Of a stretch of 64,000 nucleotides of DNA, positions 36,642 to 48,969 are shown piece by piece. Within the stretch, counting starts at the first letter, position 1, and each line of letters opens with the position of its first letter. A program made the translations under genes and the position numbers. The notes beneath the pieces were generated by a model that made no database searches, had not been told where the DNA came from, and worked only from the letters and a program-made list of their open reading frames with translations. Source of the DNA: Nymphaea colorata (taxonomy: Eukaryota; Streptophyta; Magnoliopsida; Nymphaeales; Nymphaeaceae); assembly GCF_008831285.2 (NCBI RefSeq), contig NC_045150.1:9312001-9376000 (forward strand), given 5' to 3'.

Positions 36642-39600
36642 ATGGGCTGCTTCCGTCCGAGAAACCTCGCCGTGTTCAGGCAATTGCTCCTTGCGGCGGG
36701 CCTGGTTCTGGCCCTGCATGCGAAAGTTCACCACATTGATGCCAAATGCGAATTTGATGCGATCTTCAACTTCGGCGACTCCAATTCCGACACCGGTGGG
36801 TTCTACGCGGCCTTTCCGGCACAGTCGAGTCCCTGGGGGATGACGTACTTCGGGATGCCCACCGGCCGGGCGTCGGACGGGAGATTGGTAGTCGATTTCT
36901 TGGGTAAGATATTTTAGGCTCTGTTTCACAGGAAGCAGCATTCATGAAAATTTCTGCCAGCAGCCCAACAAACAAAGGGCTGTGAGTTAAAAACCATGAC
37001 AAGCGTAGCAGCTTGGCTTCATTAGTAGCCTTCTCTCGGCTCGAGCTGCATCATTGGGCTATCAATTTGGCATTCGATCCCGTGAAACCTGCCCAAGTTC
37101 ACGATTTCCAGTGTCGGTTGCATGTCCCAAAACATTGCATTTCATGAATTCGTTCACATTTCATCTGATGGTGATGCACAATATTGCAAAAAATCTTCGC
37201 AATAATGGATGTAAGATTTGGAAACACGTGATCAGATTGGCACTACCTTACCCAGTTGTATTCAATCATTTTCGGTTTCCGGTGGGTGAGAGACACCCAC
37301 CACACGTTGATTGCCGAAACCCCATCCAACTTCTTGTCGCCTTCAGGCGGCTTGCTTTTGATGTCTCGGAATGCTCTTTCTCGGAATGCTCTTTCTCTGT
37401 TATGCTTTAGCTTGTGCATTGATAACCACTCTTTTGAAACATCTAGAGGATTCAAAACAAAGACTAAGATTACTTGGTTTAACAGCTCAGGCATTAGGTT
37501 TGCCGTTCTTGAGCCCATATCTTCAAGCCCTCGGCTCAGACTTTACGCATGGAGCCAACTTCGCCACACTGGCATCAACAGTGCTCTTGCCCAACACCTC
37601 CTTATTCGTGACCGGGATCAGCCCCTTCTCTCTTGCAATCCAACGGAACCAGATGAAGGAATTCAAGGCTCGGGTCACACAGCTCCGGTTCCAAGGTAAG
37701 TTCAGATATATAAGCAGCAGTTTGTTTATGATACGGTTTCGAATGAATTTGGGCCCATTGGACTTACAATAGGATCCGTTTGTGCATGAAGTGTTAATTG
37801 AAACGATCAACGAACATGGATCCCGAGTTGATCCCGTTCAGGGTCGTTTGACATCAAGGAAGTACTGTAAGTGTCCCATGAATCTGAACAAATACTAGGG
37901 TAGATTTATGACACTTGTTTTAGTGCTGCACGAATTTGTTCCGATCTTTAAACTAAATTCACGAGACACTCACATAGTGTTTCTACTGCCAAATCTAGTC
38001 ACAGTTTACTGTTTCAATACTTAGATTTGGAATATTGGATTCAAACTATATTGGGTAGGAAATCTGAATCCGGATGGTTCTGATGACTGGCTCATCGGGT
38101 CAAATGCCATCTCGAACACAGAAATGTCCCATGTTTTTCTAGGACATGGATTTTTTTAGTTTAAGAGCACATATGGACCACTTGTCTGTAGTTGGATCAA
38201 TCGGGCCAACCTTATCATAAACTGGGTCACGTTGGTGCAGGAAGGACCCTTTGTCCATGGGTTCCAACATGGAGGTCCGAATCATCTTGGATCAAGAGCA
38301 ACCGGACCCATGTCATAGCTAGAGAGGGTAAAGGTCCACAGGAAATCATTACAGATCAGATTATAGACAAGCACTTCTTAATAGTTAATACATTAGATCT
38401 ACTTCTGACCTATTGTTTTGGATTCGAGCTCGATACTGATTTGGATCTGCCATAATCAACTGAGTGGTTAATTTGATCTGCAATTTTCCTTCTATTACAA
38501 TACTTTTCAGGCAAAGACACAAAAGGCCTTCCACCATTGAACGTGTTTGGCAAATCACTGTACACCTTCAACATCGGACAGAATGACTTTACATCAAATT
38601 TGGCAGCCATTGGAATAGAAGGAGTAAAGCAGTATCTACCTGATGTTGTTAATGAGATTGCATGGACTATCAAAGTATGTGATCCCATCTCAACTCTCGT
38701 CAATCAGATAAAGGACATGCCATGTTCATTTGTGAAAACTAAAGAGTTGTTATTCTGTTACTGTCCCGTGATCCTGCGCCAAAAAAAAAAAAATGCACAG
38801 ACTGATGAGATAATAACAGTCTCTCTCAACTACCAATTTACATATTTACATCTGCCTTTCACTTGAATTTACGGCCACGCGATTGAGCCTAGTTGTTGCA
38901 GTCATACCAACCAGACTGGGTTCGATTAGCAGCCAGATGACCCGCCGCTTTATTCAGTTGATCCTTGGGTTGCACAGGTCCTTTATGATGAAGGCGGCCG
39001 GACGTTCCTGGTGCAGAACCTGGCACCCATTGGCTGCTACCCGGCGTTCCTGGTGGAGCTGCCCCACGGCCGGTCCGACCTTGATGAGTACGGATGCATG
39101 ACCTCCTACAACGATGCGGTCTCCTATTACAACAGCTTGCTCAAGGGGAGGCTCGATCAGCTCAGGCCACAACTCCCCCAAGCCTCAGTGATCTATGTGG
39201 ACACACACACCGTCGAACTTGAGCTCTTCCGGAACCCAACCCACCACGGTAAGCCTCTAAGTCCCTCTCTATGCACAAGTAAAATGATAAATGCCGCTAA
39301 ACATCCCGTCATGGTACAGTAGGCCTGCGTCCCGACTCCCGTATGACCTCTTTCGTGTCTCACATCAGACTGTAACTTGTATTAATGGTTGGTTGCTGGA
39401 TCTTTTAAAACTCAAGATTTTTTATACGAAAAGATGAATGATAAGGGCTCCCGGTCACCAATGTATGTGAAAAAGTCCTGCACTCTCTTAATTTAAGTAC
39501 CTATTCCTGCCAGAAGTTAAAAATTAATATCGGTCTTAGAGCATCTAGTGGGCTGAGAAAGTACCCCATTAACATGGGGCAGCAAAAAGGTGGTGGTTCA

Positions 39601-40684
39601 AACATGGTAGACAGGTTGGGCTTTGTTGAGGTCGGAGGGCAACGGTCTGTTATCCTTCCACCGCTCTGTCATCCTTCCACTGCCGAGAGCGGCAGAGGTG
39701 CAGACGGTGCTCTGTAACGAGGTCTCCTCCACTCTTAAGTAATAAATATCGCACACAACCGTCTCTTCGACCGGCTGCGCTGGAACGGAATGGGCAGTCC
39801 GTCAAACGCACCTACAACCTCGCTGAACCTAACCAGAGATTGCGGTTCCACCATCTTTTGTGTGCCTTCACCTGAGTTACAACCATGCGTGACCATGGTC
39901 GGAAAGTTTGTGACCTCAAAACGCCATAATCTTATATGCTATTTGATCTTCTTAAAAAGTTTCGATACAGGACTAAAGCAGGCCTCCCCCCCTCTCATCT
40001 AACTTGTCTGGATGGACTTCAACATGGTCCATCGGTTAAGGACTAACGGAGACAGATTTTTTTTTTATCAAATATATCAAAATATTAATATATATATATA
40101 TATATAAAGCTAATTTTGTGAGGCTGGTGTGTGCGATCCTACCAGAGCAGCCACGCCATTGAGTGAGTTCAAGGGGAGACAAAAGATGAATCGTTCAGAA
40201 TTTTCATTTCTAGGGAAAAAAGGAGTCCTTGAACCATCTACTTTGAGGTATCATGTTAGATTGGAATGGATCATGGTCGGATACAGAAGATAGAGATTAA
40301 GCGTTGAGTGACAGGAGTTTCCTCAGATTTCACTCTCAGGATGATGCCAATGTTTAATCTAATTTCATTCTCCTTTTTTTTTGTTGGATTTCATGGTGGT
40401 TAACCTGTTTGTTAGGGTTGAAGTATGGAACAAGGGCGTGTTGTGGGCATGGCGGCGACCCCTATAATTTCGATCCAAGAGTTTTCTGTGGAAATACAAA
40501 GGTCATCAATGGCAGCACGGTGACGGCATCCGCCTGTTCCGATCCTCAGAACTATGTCAGTTGGGATGGAATTCACTTCTCAGAAGCAGCAAACAAGGCC
40601 ATAGCCTATGCAATCCTTAGTGGCGACTACTTCTCTCCTTCCTTCCCCATCGGGAAGCTCTGTGATCTGCAACCCATCGGCTGA
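36642..40684 (+). CDS. GDSL esterase/lipase (FXG1-like, secreted), complete, 5 exons
   Basis: Exons: 36642-36903, 37486-37695, 38511-38674, 38978-39248, 40416-40684; 1176 nt, 391 aa. A hydrophobic signal peptide (about residues 9-27, LAVFRQLLLAAGLVLAL) suggests secretion to the cell wall. SGNH/GDSL family blocks are complete: GDSNSDTGG with nucleophile S47; G110 in HGANFA; GQND with N182; and DGIH with D353 and H356. The overall pattern (AQALGLPFLSPYLQ, LLPNTSLFVTGISPFSL, SWDGIHFSEAAN) matches the plant subgroup that includes proteins annotated as alpha-L-fucosidase 3/FXG1; the true substrate is uncertain, and esterase activity is the general family role. Phases agree at each GT-AG intron. 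Intron 3 contains a tRNA-like SINE candidate close to the exon 4 acceptor. Intron 4 (about 1.2 kb) and exon 5 have a broken copy at 54.5-55.4 kb. Confidence 0.94.
38876..38950 (+). mobile_element. Possible tRNA-like SINE head in GDSL intron 3
   Basis: The words gagcctagttgttgcag (A-box-like) and gggttcgatt (B box) lie about 30 nt apart, as in tRNA-derived SINEs. The segment ends only about 30 bp before the exon 4 acceptor at 38977. No tail or target duplication identified. Confidence 0.35.
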
Positions 40685-42939
40685 TTTAGTTTCAGAAAAG
40701 AATCGGATGACGAAGAGACGTGATGCTTGAATTGCTAGAAACAAAAGAAGCAGAAGGCAATTTCCATGATTATAATGCTTGAATTGCTTATAATAAACCC
40801 ATAAAGGTTAGCCTTATTAATATTGTCGCTACTTTATGAACTTTATAATCGATCTGCAGTTATCTTGGAAGATCTCATGTGGTGGTTCTTTTATGGTAGG
40901 ATGAAGATGTCGTTGAGTTGAAGTTGGGTTCTCGTGTGTTTTACAGAGTGTTAAAACGGTTTTTTTTTGAGAGCTATCATTCATTGGTTAAAGGTGATCA
41001 GAACTCCTATATTTGTTTACTACTAAGGCTTGTTGACATGATGCCGAACTGAGGCAATTATTAGAGACTGGAACTTTTGGAAGAAACTTAATCCGTTTCG
41101 CTCAAGGTCGGTAACCAGCAGTTAACTTTATAACACATCTCCAAACTTTATTATTAATGATGATGCTCATTGTACGCACCCCAAATTGTAATAGAAAAAT
41201 GATAGGAGCAGGGACGGAAGGAAGGGGGTCTGTGCCCACCCTGCCCTAACTCTTGGGGGAAAGAGATTATCTGTATATTTTTTAAAAAATTAATTTGGCC
41301 CATGTAAAATTTCTGAAAAATATTGTTCGGCTCATTTACAAATTTGAAAATACTATTCAATCCTTCAAAAAAAAAAAAATCTAGCTCCATCCCTGGTTGT
41401 ATTTTCTGCAGGATGCAAAAGGCCAGTTTCCCTAGAAATAATCCTAGATTTAATCCATAACACCGAATATTTAACTGATACAGCTTGAGGACGGAATAAG
41501 TGACTGAACTGCGCCTACATGTAACTGTTTATGCGGAGGATATGAGGCAAGGATCTGTTTATATTGATTTTTACAACTTAGACGTGATTAAGAAGAATAA
41601 AGAAAATCGACGACAAGGTAATAAAAATTAAGTTATAATTTCGACCTGATAAGAATAGCAAAAGGAAAAGCTGACACTTGAGAATGTATGCGTAGAGAGA
41701 GAGAGAGAAATAAGTTTACAACCCACTACCCCAACTAAGGCCCAAAGTCCTCCCCTGCCCCCACCCCTTCTTGACAGGATAGGCATGGTAGTTTAAGAGG
41801 TTAATGTGTAAAACTTAATCTAGTTTTTTTTTTTCCTTTTAGAGCTAGTGGCAGGTTCAAAATTTGGCTTTCTTTAAATTTTCTCCAAGAATGGAGACAG
41901 ACATAAAGCATCCTTGTCCTTGTCAGAAGACAGTTTCCAGTTACAAACCATCCATGACAAGAAAAGTGTGTTGCATAGCGTGTGGAAATTTCTCAGCTCT
42001 TCATTTGATTGGAATTCAGAAGGATTATCAATGAGAGAGCAAAAAAATTGAAGCTTGGTGATGAAAATGGAGAAGATTAAATTGAAAATTTGTTAGACAC
42101 TGCCAGCTAAACTTTTTATTTCTACTTTATTTATCTGTTACCACATATAGGGGGTCAAAATTGAGGGAGGAAAAATGTAAGCCCATTCACATGGCTGGTT
42201 TTTCACCTTCTTTGTTCTCTCAATGTTTTTTGGACTTATTTCATTTTCTTTTACATAATCATTCTCCTCTTGAAAAAGACTCTCTTGGGTTGCTTTGACA
42301 TGTTCTAGCGACAGAATGTACATTTTGGCATGGATTTTAGGGACATAAAATAAAAAAAAAACTATCCGATCACGAAGGGGCTGGTTTCAAATTTCTTAAA
42401 TATAAATAAATATTTTGTACCACCCCCTTTTAGAATGCCAGTATCGCGAAACAAATTGGGTATGTGCCTACATGTTGATAAATCAAAACTAATGAATTAA
42501 TCTTTATCCTTAATTCAGCATTTACCAATGATATTGCCCGATGCATATCAGCGGCATACATCAGTTTTCAAATAATCGAGTATGATTTAGATTTTGATAT
42601 CTGGGAATAATGCTTATTCACTTTAGCGGGAATATGAAATCCTTTTTAGCAGCATGGATGTGAGAGGGAGAGGCCCAGACTTCAAATACCAGAAATCACC
42701 TCTTCTCTGATTAGTAGTTAAAATGCCCTACAAGGCTATATTTGATAGTCTCATATCTAAGATTCGAGGCTGTGATTATTTTAGGTGAGCTCAACTGTTT
42801 GGAACAAATAATGGATTTCACAACTCTTAATATGAGATATGCATTACATTATGGAAACATAAATTTGTAATCCGACTTTTTGTCTGAGGACAGCCGATAT
42901 ATCCACCAAATAGCCTGCGGGATTGGTATATGCCCTCTT
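40685..42939. other. Intergenic, no gene seen
   Basis: 3' flank of the GDSL gene followed by AT-rich DNA. Homology to the broken GDSL copy ends about 40 bp past the stop codon (near 40724, matching 55366). The small minus-strand frames at 41154-41390 and 42138-42323 have no recognisable domain. Confidence 0.5.
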
Positions 42940-44560
42940 GAGGATGTTAATGGCTCTTTACTAGCAAGCAGAGTTTGCTCTTCCTTTAATAACAACTCCA
43001 TCTTTACTCAGTGGTACAGGGCGAGATATCTTAAATCTAAGAGTTTGTGGACCGTGTGAAAACCATGGAAGGGCTCTTGGGCTTGGAAAAGCATAGGAAA
43101 AGGCTTGGAAAAGATAGAAAGTTAGGTGAGGTGGAAGATTGGTGATGGCAAATCAGTGTCTTTCTGGTGGCATTACAAAATTTTGGTGAAATCAATGAGT
43201 GGCGAGGAATATAGTGTCATAATTGATCAGTTAAAGCTTTCAGTGGCTGAGGTTAAGGAGATGAGTGAGGTTAGACTAGCTCTACTGAGCAAGGCATTAG
43301 CCAAGATTGGTCATATTCAACTAGCTAGTGGGGCTGACCAACTGGTTAGCAAATGCCCAGGAACTCAAGGATCTAAGCTCTAGGTTGATCTAGGAAGCCA
43401 CAAGGCAGAAATGATAGTCACGAAGGCTGGCAAAAGGGTATATGGAACAAACATATCCCAACTAGAGCAAGTTGGACTACTTACATTGCCAGCCACATGA
43501 GACTAACCACTAAAGGCATATTACAAAGGCACATAGTGCATTTGACAAATAAATGCCATTTATGCAAAAGGGAGGAAGAGAGCTACTTGCATGTCTTGCT
43601 CAAGTGTTTGGTAGTGCAAATGGTGTGGAGCAAGGCAATTTCAAAGTTTGGCAAGAATAGGATCCATGGCAAAGTATAGGTAAAGAAATCTATTTTTGGA
43701 GTAATTGGTAGTCATGAAGGCTGGCAAAAGGGTATATGAAACAAACATATCCCAACTAGAGCAAGTTGGACTACTTACATTGCCAGCCACATGAGACTAA
43801 CCACTAAAGGCATATTACAAAGGCACATAGTGCATTTGACAAATAAATGCCATTTATGCAAAAGGGAGGAAGAGAGCTACTTGCATGTCTTGCTCAAGTG
43901 TTTGGTAGTGCAAATGGTGTGGAGCAAGGCAATTTCAAAGTTTGGCAAGAATAGGATCCATGGCAAAGTATAGGTAAAGAAATCTATTTTTGGAGTAAAG
44001 CGCCCTTCAAGGCTAAATGGGAAATGTTGGATGATGCTATTCTCAATCATGGTGTGGAAGTTGTGGTGGTTTAAAAATGAAGTGGCGCATGGGAGAGCGG
44101 CCACATTTATGACAGAACAGATTTTCTCTGCTGTTTGGTGCGCAACAAAGGAGACTTGTCAAAGTCTGCAGCTGCAGCTGGAGGACGAGGAACGTAAGGC
44201 CATGTTGATTTGGTTGCTGATTGGAATTCTGTGTGAGGCCAGCCTCTCAAGCTTAAACATGGAAGCCAATGTGCTTCAAATTGTCACTTACAAAAGGGGT
44301 GTAAAAACCATAGTGATGGGCATGTGGAGATTAAGAGGTATGAAATCTAATCAGGCCCTTTTTACTGAATCTCTTTAGGGACGATGAGGCTGAATTGCAC
44401 ATGCGGCATGGCTGGCTGCAATTATGGAGAGAGTTAATGGTAATTTTGAGATCATAGCAAACAATGAAGGCTAGAAACGTAGGCTTAGAGCTATGCTGAA
44501 AGGCAAAAGTGTGATTAATAAAAAATAGCAACACATTAGGGCACTCAGCCACTGTTTAAG
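42940..44560 (+). pseudogene. LINE remnant, 3' part of ORF2 (zf-RVT region), with internal tandem duplication
   Basis: Broken plus-strand frames carry signatures of the C-terminal part of plant LINE ORF2: RWKIGDGKSVSFWW near 43126, then a zinc-finger-like region WNKHIPTRASWTTYIASHM... with C-x2-C (NKCHLCKREEES) and a later Cys (LLKCLVVQMVWS). Stops and frameshifts break it up (for example a stop before KPWKGSW near 43060). The zinc-finger section occurs twice, at 43414-43704 and 43708-43998. Further 3' a frame with LWWFKNEVAHGR (about 44031) continues the LINE-like tail. No intact reverse transcriptase domain is present in this piece. Confidence 0.75.
43414..43998 (+). repeat. Tandem duplication of 294-bp period within the LINE remnant
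   Basis: The two units (43414-43704 and 43708-43998) are almost identical; a 60-residue frame within each is identical. Only a few substitutions are seen at the edges, such as agtcacgaagg against agtcatgaagg and tatatgga against tatatgaa. The duplication is therefore recent compared with the decay of the element. Confidence 0.95.
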
Positions 44561-44619
44561 GGTACTTTGCCAACTGCCTACGTAGAGTGTGTCAATATGG
44601 GAAAAGGGATGGGAGGGAT

Positions 44620-45735
44620 TAGGCTGGGCATCGAGCCGGGCCGGCCTGACCCGTTTATGAAACGCCGACAACAATTAAATTTCGGGTAGGGCTGGGTATT
44701 GGGCCTACTCAACCACATCTGGGCATCGAGCCGGGCCGGCCCAACCCGTTTATGAAACGCCGACAACAATTAAATTTCGGGTAGGGCCAGGTACTGGGTC
44801 TACTCCCTGGCCCTTTTTTTTCTTTACCTATAGAGGATACCTGTGGGGAACTCAACAATGTTTTTCTTTGGCTTCTTAGGGTAAGTTCCTCGTTGAAGTT
44901 AAGGAGACAATGGTGTCAAGAGTTCAGCACCAACAAGCACGGCAAAGAAGGCAGCAGCGGGAATGCTTTCGGTGCAGTTTGGAAGATTAAGGGCTCCAAA
45001 ATTTCAAATTCAAGAGAAGAAGTGTCAACGGCAAAGACGATGCTGCTACATCTGCTATCCTCTTGATAGCTTGACCTGTGCTCAGATTGTGCATATTTTT
45101 TTTTGTGTTGTTCCTTTCACAGTGAGCAATTCGTTTTCTTGCTGTGAAGTTTCAAACCAAACACCCCTTTTGTCAAGTTGCTTTTGTTCTCAGATGTCAA
45201 GATCCCAAACCTCTACGGCGAAGCAATGAAAACAGAGGTTGGTACCAAAAATTGAAACGATTGGGTCCCAAGCTTCAGTGTTCCACTAGATGAAGAGAGG
45301 TTGCGGCGACAATGGTGATGACAGACCGGTGGTGCAGCTACTACGTGTTGGGCATTGGCGTGATGTAGTCAGGGGAAACCCTTACATGTTATTTGTTTTA
45401 GGAGCAGCGACGGCAGCAGCAGTGCAGCAGTGCAGTGGTAGTGGGGGTGGCAGTGCGGTGACAGCGGCGATGGAGGACCGGCGATGATGCGACAGTGACG
45501 ACACAATGATGTCTCAAAGCTTCGGCTTTTGCTTTTGTTTTAATTTCGAAGATTTTGACCTAAATGGCATCAACGGGCCAGGTCAAATAACTCAGGTCCG
45601 ACCTGTTATGATGTTGGGCCGGCCAGGCAAGGCTGGGCGTAGAGCTCGACCTTGAAAATCTTTTACCTGGACCTGGGTCTTTACAAGGCCGGGTACCTGG
45701 TACCCGCCAGCGACCCGACTTGATACCCAGGCCTA
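44620..45735. mobile_element. hAT-type non-autonomous element, 1116 bp
   Basis: The terminal inverted repeats are taggctgggcatcgag on the left and cttgatacccaggccta on the right (imperfect). The flanking octamers ggagggat (44612-44619) and agagggat (45736-45743) match at 7 of 8 bases, the target duplication length of hAT elements. The ends are GC-rich (gccgggccggcc). The interior has no transposase but includes a duplicated roughly 90-bp segment (about 44627-44714 and 44720-44810, each with cgtttatgaaacgccgacaa) and a CAG/GCG-rich stretch near 45400-45490. Confidence 0.7.
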
Positions 45736-45767
45736 AGAGGGATGATGGTGGCTACTCCTATCTAAGC

Positions 45768-46047
45768 TAAGGGTGGGCATCGAGCCTACCAGGCCCAATA
45801 AGAACTGGGTTCGAGCTTACTTGATGTCTGAAACTCGGGTCCGGGCTTGATACCCGAAACCTGGGCCCAAGCCCAGCACGACCCAATTATAATAAAAAAT
45901 ATTTTTTTTAAATATAAATTTTTTTAATAATAAAATCTATTCATAATAATTTTTTTTTTAAGTTATGGGGTCGGATTGGGCCACGTTGAGCCCTTACCTC
46001 GGCCGCGCCGGGTTCCTGCCAGCGTCCCGAGCTTGCACCCACCCTTA
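45768..46047. mobile_element. hAT-type MITE, 280 bp
   Basis: The ends taagggtgggca and tgcacccaccctta are inverted repeats. The flanking octamers atctaagc (45760-45767) and atgtaagc (46048-46055) match at 7 of 8. The centre is AT-rich and non-coding. It sits only 32 bp from the end of the 1116-bp element and has similar GC-rich ends, so the two are likely relatives. Confidence 0.8.
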
Positions 46048-46744
46048 ATGTAAGCCTTACAACTACTGTTGTGCTCAGTGGTAGACGGGGCAGCTGGGTT
46101 ATGCTTCCCTGGGGTTTTTATCTCGTGATTTCTATATCTTTTTTCTACGTGTACTCATATTGATTTTTCTGCAAAGCCTATCTCCCAGCAACCGTTTTAG
46201 CGACAGTATCATTGTTGCTTTACCATTTTACTAATTTATCCAGTTTAGTTTCCCTGGTTTAAACCTCTATAGTGCTCGGAAAAGCGTCCAATAACCGAGT
46301 GAGCAGTTCATGCGTTATGAATAAAAGAGCATGAAGGTGGTGAACTTGCGTATAAGATGGAGAAATGCGCTCAGACATTCAACGGTTGGGTTGGAAATGC
46401 TTTGAGATCAAGTGGACCATGGTTGGGGAACCTTCAACATGACAGCCCAAGGATACAAGCAAACCTTTCAAGCATGCGCTCTTAAAAGGCAAATCCCTGC
46501 CATAAAATAAAAGAGAACGTGTCGTTCCTGCTATGCGAATCAGGGTTCCGCTTGGTTTAACTTAGGGTTGTAGCAATTTGTAAACCTGGGTTTGGATGAC
46601 GAAGACAGAAATAAAATGCCTTATTTATGGTTATTTATCAATCTACAATGCAACAGGAGAAGAGTGATGCAATTACCAATTATTGATCCTAGGGATATGT
46701 TTAGAACGCAGTAAGCATGCACTCGTTGGACATTTGAATGTAAA
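46048..46744. other. Intergenic, no gene seen
   Basis: No coding or repeat structure that I can name. Ends at the start of the 3' flank shared with the RNR1 copy at 61.2 kb. Confidence 0.4.
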
Positions 46745-46976
46745 AGTTTGATTTCCTTTTTTTGTTACTGTAAGTTGGTGAACAGCAAGCTAATGAGCTC
46801 CAATTACTTGACAATTTCAAAATTGCAAGCCAAGTCTCACAGTTTACTGTATATTATCTATTTTAAACAATCTATACTTTTATTGTCGTTCCTTAAAAAA
46901 AAAACATTGTCAAAACATCATAGATTCACTAACTAACCAGTGAGAATAACCAAAGATAATCGACATACAAATACAG
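46745..46976. repeat. 3' flank shared by the two derived RNR1 copies
   Basis: From about gttactgtaagttggtgaac to the RNR1 stop, this matches 61228-61466 closely (shared gaacagcaagctaatgagct and gtgagaataaccaaagataa). The intact RNR1 at 21.4 kb has unrelated sequence beginning about ten bases past its stop codon. Confidence 0.85.
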
Positions 46977-47276
46977 CTAAGTCCCACATGTCATGCACTC
47001 TTCTTGGTTTTCTAAGGAACAAACCATCTGCGCCATCTTGGTCTCAAGATCATCATCCTCCACTGTCGGTTTATCCTGATGTGTGCATTTAGTTATTTGG
47101 TATCAGAAGAGAAATCAAAACAGGGAGATAGAGGTTAACATAGAGGTTAAAGAACAATACTATGATATAAATTATACGAAAGAAATGTTATCACCTCAAG
47201 CATAGAATCATCTACAGTGAAATAGATTGCATCGGCTGCAGGACGGGAGCATAGATAATATAACCGTTTTCAAACC
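46977..47276 (-). pseudogene. RNR1 pseudogene fragment A (last two exons)
   Basis: Counterparts of RNR1 exon 17 (47075-46977, one extra Asp codon, stop kept) and exon 16 (47276-47195, 82 instead of 84 nt). A 2-nt deletion in exon 16, where the intact gene has atacatgcccg and this copy atataaccg, shifts the frame and creates stops. Homology to intron 15 continues to 47492 and is cut by a transposon. Exons 15 to 5 are missing before the N-terminal fragments at 48.5 kb. Confidence 0.9.
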
Positions 47277-47492
47277 CTGCCAAGATGAGCAGTTGATTTG
47301 AAGATATAACTAATTACTAAAAAAATGAAATTTTCACCTATAACACAGTTATGAACAGTGATTAGCAAAAACCAGTCTGATTTCGGTATGAAACTTGTGT
47401 CAGGAGAATGACTGAAAGCATGAACAACATGGTAGGGCAGGTCAACTCATTGTGGAGTTTCACGAAGAATTTAACATTTGGAGTCCTTTAGG

Positions 47493-47935
47493 CCCGGTTT
47501 GATGGCACATAATTTTTTTGAGGGGAGATTTTTTCAAGGAAAAAAAATGCAAGGTAAGTGTACCGTAAGGAAAAATTCACTTTTTCCAATCCAAGCCATG
47601 TTTGATGGCCTAAAATTTTTTGAGAAAAAAACTTCGGTGTTTGCTGGACACAAAATTTTTTTTGCAGATTAACATGTCAAGCCAGAACAGAATGACAAAT
47701 TTTGGTCACATGGAGGAAATTTTAGTTTTTCTAGGGCTCGGCCCCAGGCCCGGTTACGGGTCAAAGAAAACCCGGTCCGGCCGGGGCCGGCCTGTTGAGG
47801 ATTGAAATTTTTTTTTGTTTTAATAATATATATTTTATTACTAAAAATTATATATTTTTTAAAAAATTTATTTCATAATTTTTAAAAAAATATTTTTTTA
47901 TAAAAACCGGACCGGGCCTGCCCGAGCTGACTCTC
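47493..47935. mobile_element. Truncated hAT-like element in RNR1 fragment A intron 15
   Basis: The left end cccggtttgatggcacataa matches the left end of the element at 61918 and is inserted at the same intron position, after cctttagg. The interior has a GC-rich then AT-rich part (47740-47920) also seen in the other copy. No right terminal repeat is found, so this copy is truncated or its end is lost. Confidence 0.7.
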
Positions 47936-48464
47936 AAAAATTTTCTTAGTTAGGGATTATGTCGATCGCAATCAGGGGAACAACATCATCGACGTCATCT
48001 TTGCATCCTGTGTCAGAGCGGAATGATGGAAATGACATCACCAGCGACACCGTCGGAGAATGGATAAGGGCAATGGTGAAGGTTATGCTGTGATGGTGGG
48101 TTTTTCCCATCTTAGGCTATCAGGGAAGCTTACTGGCAGAAAATGAATGAATTTTACGGTGTGGTCGTTAGAGCCACCCACATCAGCATCGATGCCCTCA
48201 CATACAACAAAAATGGGGATTTGTGATGGAGGTTTTGCCCTAGTTCGATGCTGTGTTTAATTGAAGACGAATAAGAATAAATCTATTAATGGTCGTCAGA
48301 ATGGAGAGAACAAACCAAATCATGAAGCGAGAGGGAGAGGTTTCGACGGAAGAACAATCACACTGCCGCAGCATGCCTTGCTGACAAAAGAAGGAAAACA
48401 GCAATCCTAAACAAACTCATATCGGTAAAAAAACAAATATATATAAGCATCTAGATCATCTCAC
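47936..48464. other. Unassigned sequence between RNR1 fragments
   Basis: No gene or recognisable repeat. It replaces what should be RNR1 exons 15 to 3 if fragments A and B come from one duplicated gene. Confidence 0.4.
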
Positions 48465-48850
48465 ATTTCCGAAAAGGACTTCTTCGTATTCTTAATCCAG
48501 ATTTGAAACAGCAATCCTACCCGCAAACTTCACAAGCTTCACAGAAGAACAAGAATCAGAGAAACAAAAAATTTTTTTGAGAAAAATCCACCGGATCATT
48601 GTACTATAAACCCAGGTAAAACGGAAAATTCTATGGAGACATAGAATCGGAATTACCAAGGCATAGTCAGGGTGGTTGGTGGTCATGGCAGCTGCCATCT
48701 CAGGGTGGTGACGCCGGTGCAGACCTTCTGCGCGGCGCAGATGGGATCGCAGCGCTTGTCACTGAGGCCATAGCGAAGCTTCTTCAAGTTAGTGGTGATC
48801 TTATCAAAGTGGACAGCCTCATTGGGCCCATCCCTCTTGATCACGTACAT
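48465..48850 (-). pseudogene. RNR1 pseudogene fragment B (exons 1-2)
   Basis: The exon 1 counterpart starts with a preserved ATG at 48850 (MYVIKRDG, then NEAVHFDKI). It lacks about 40 bp around the [11 protein letters not shown] region, which shifts the frame. The exon 2 counterpart (from about 48530 to 48465) has an in-frame stop where the intact gene reads NLHKN. Intron 1 homology is kept between them. Sequence upstream of exon 1 follows the intact gene only to about 48970, then changes to sequence shared with fragment C. Confidence 0.9.
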
Positions 48851-48969
48851 TTTGGCCGACGGAGATTGGGGAATTCCCAGAGCAATTCAACCGAACACTT
48901 TGCAACTGCCACACAGAAAGCGAGAGATCTGGAGGGAAGGATAGATAAAGACAAGGATGAGGAGGTGAT

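Noticed and set aside
36520-36843. 107-codon frame at the start of the GDSL gene in another frame
   Set aside because: It overlaps exon 1 in a different frame; the frame from 36642 carries the signal peptide and GDSNSD motif.
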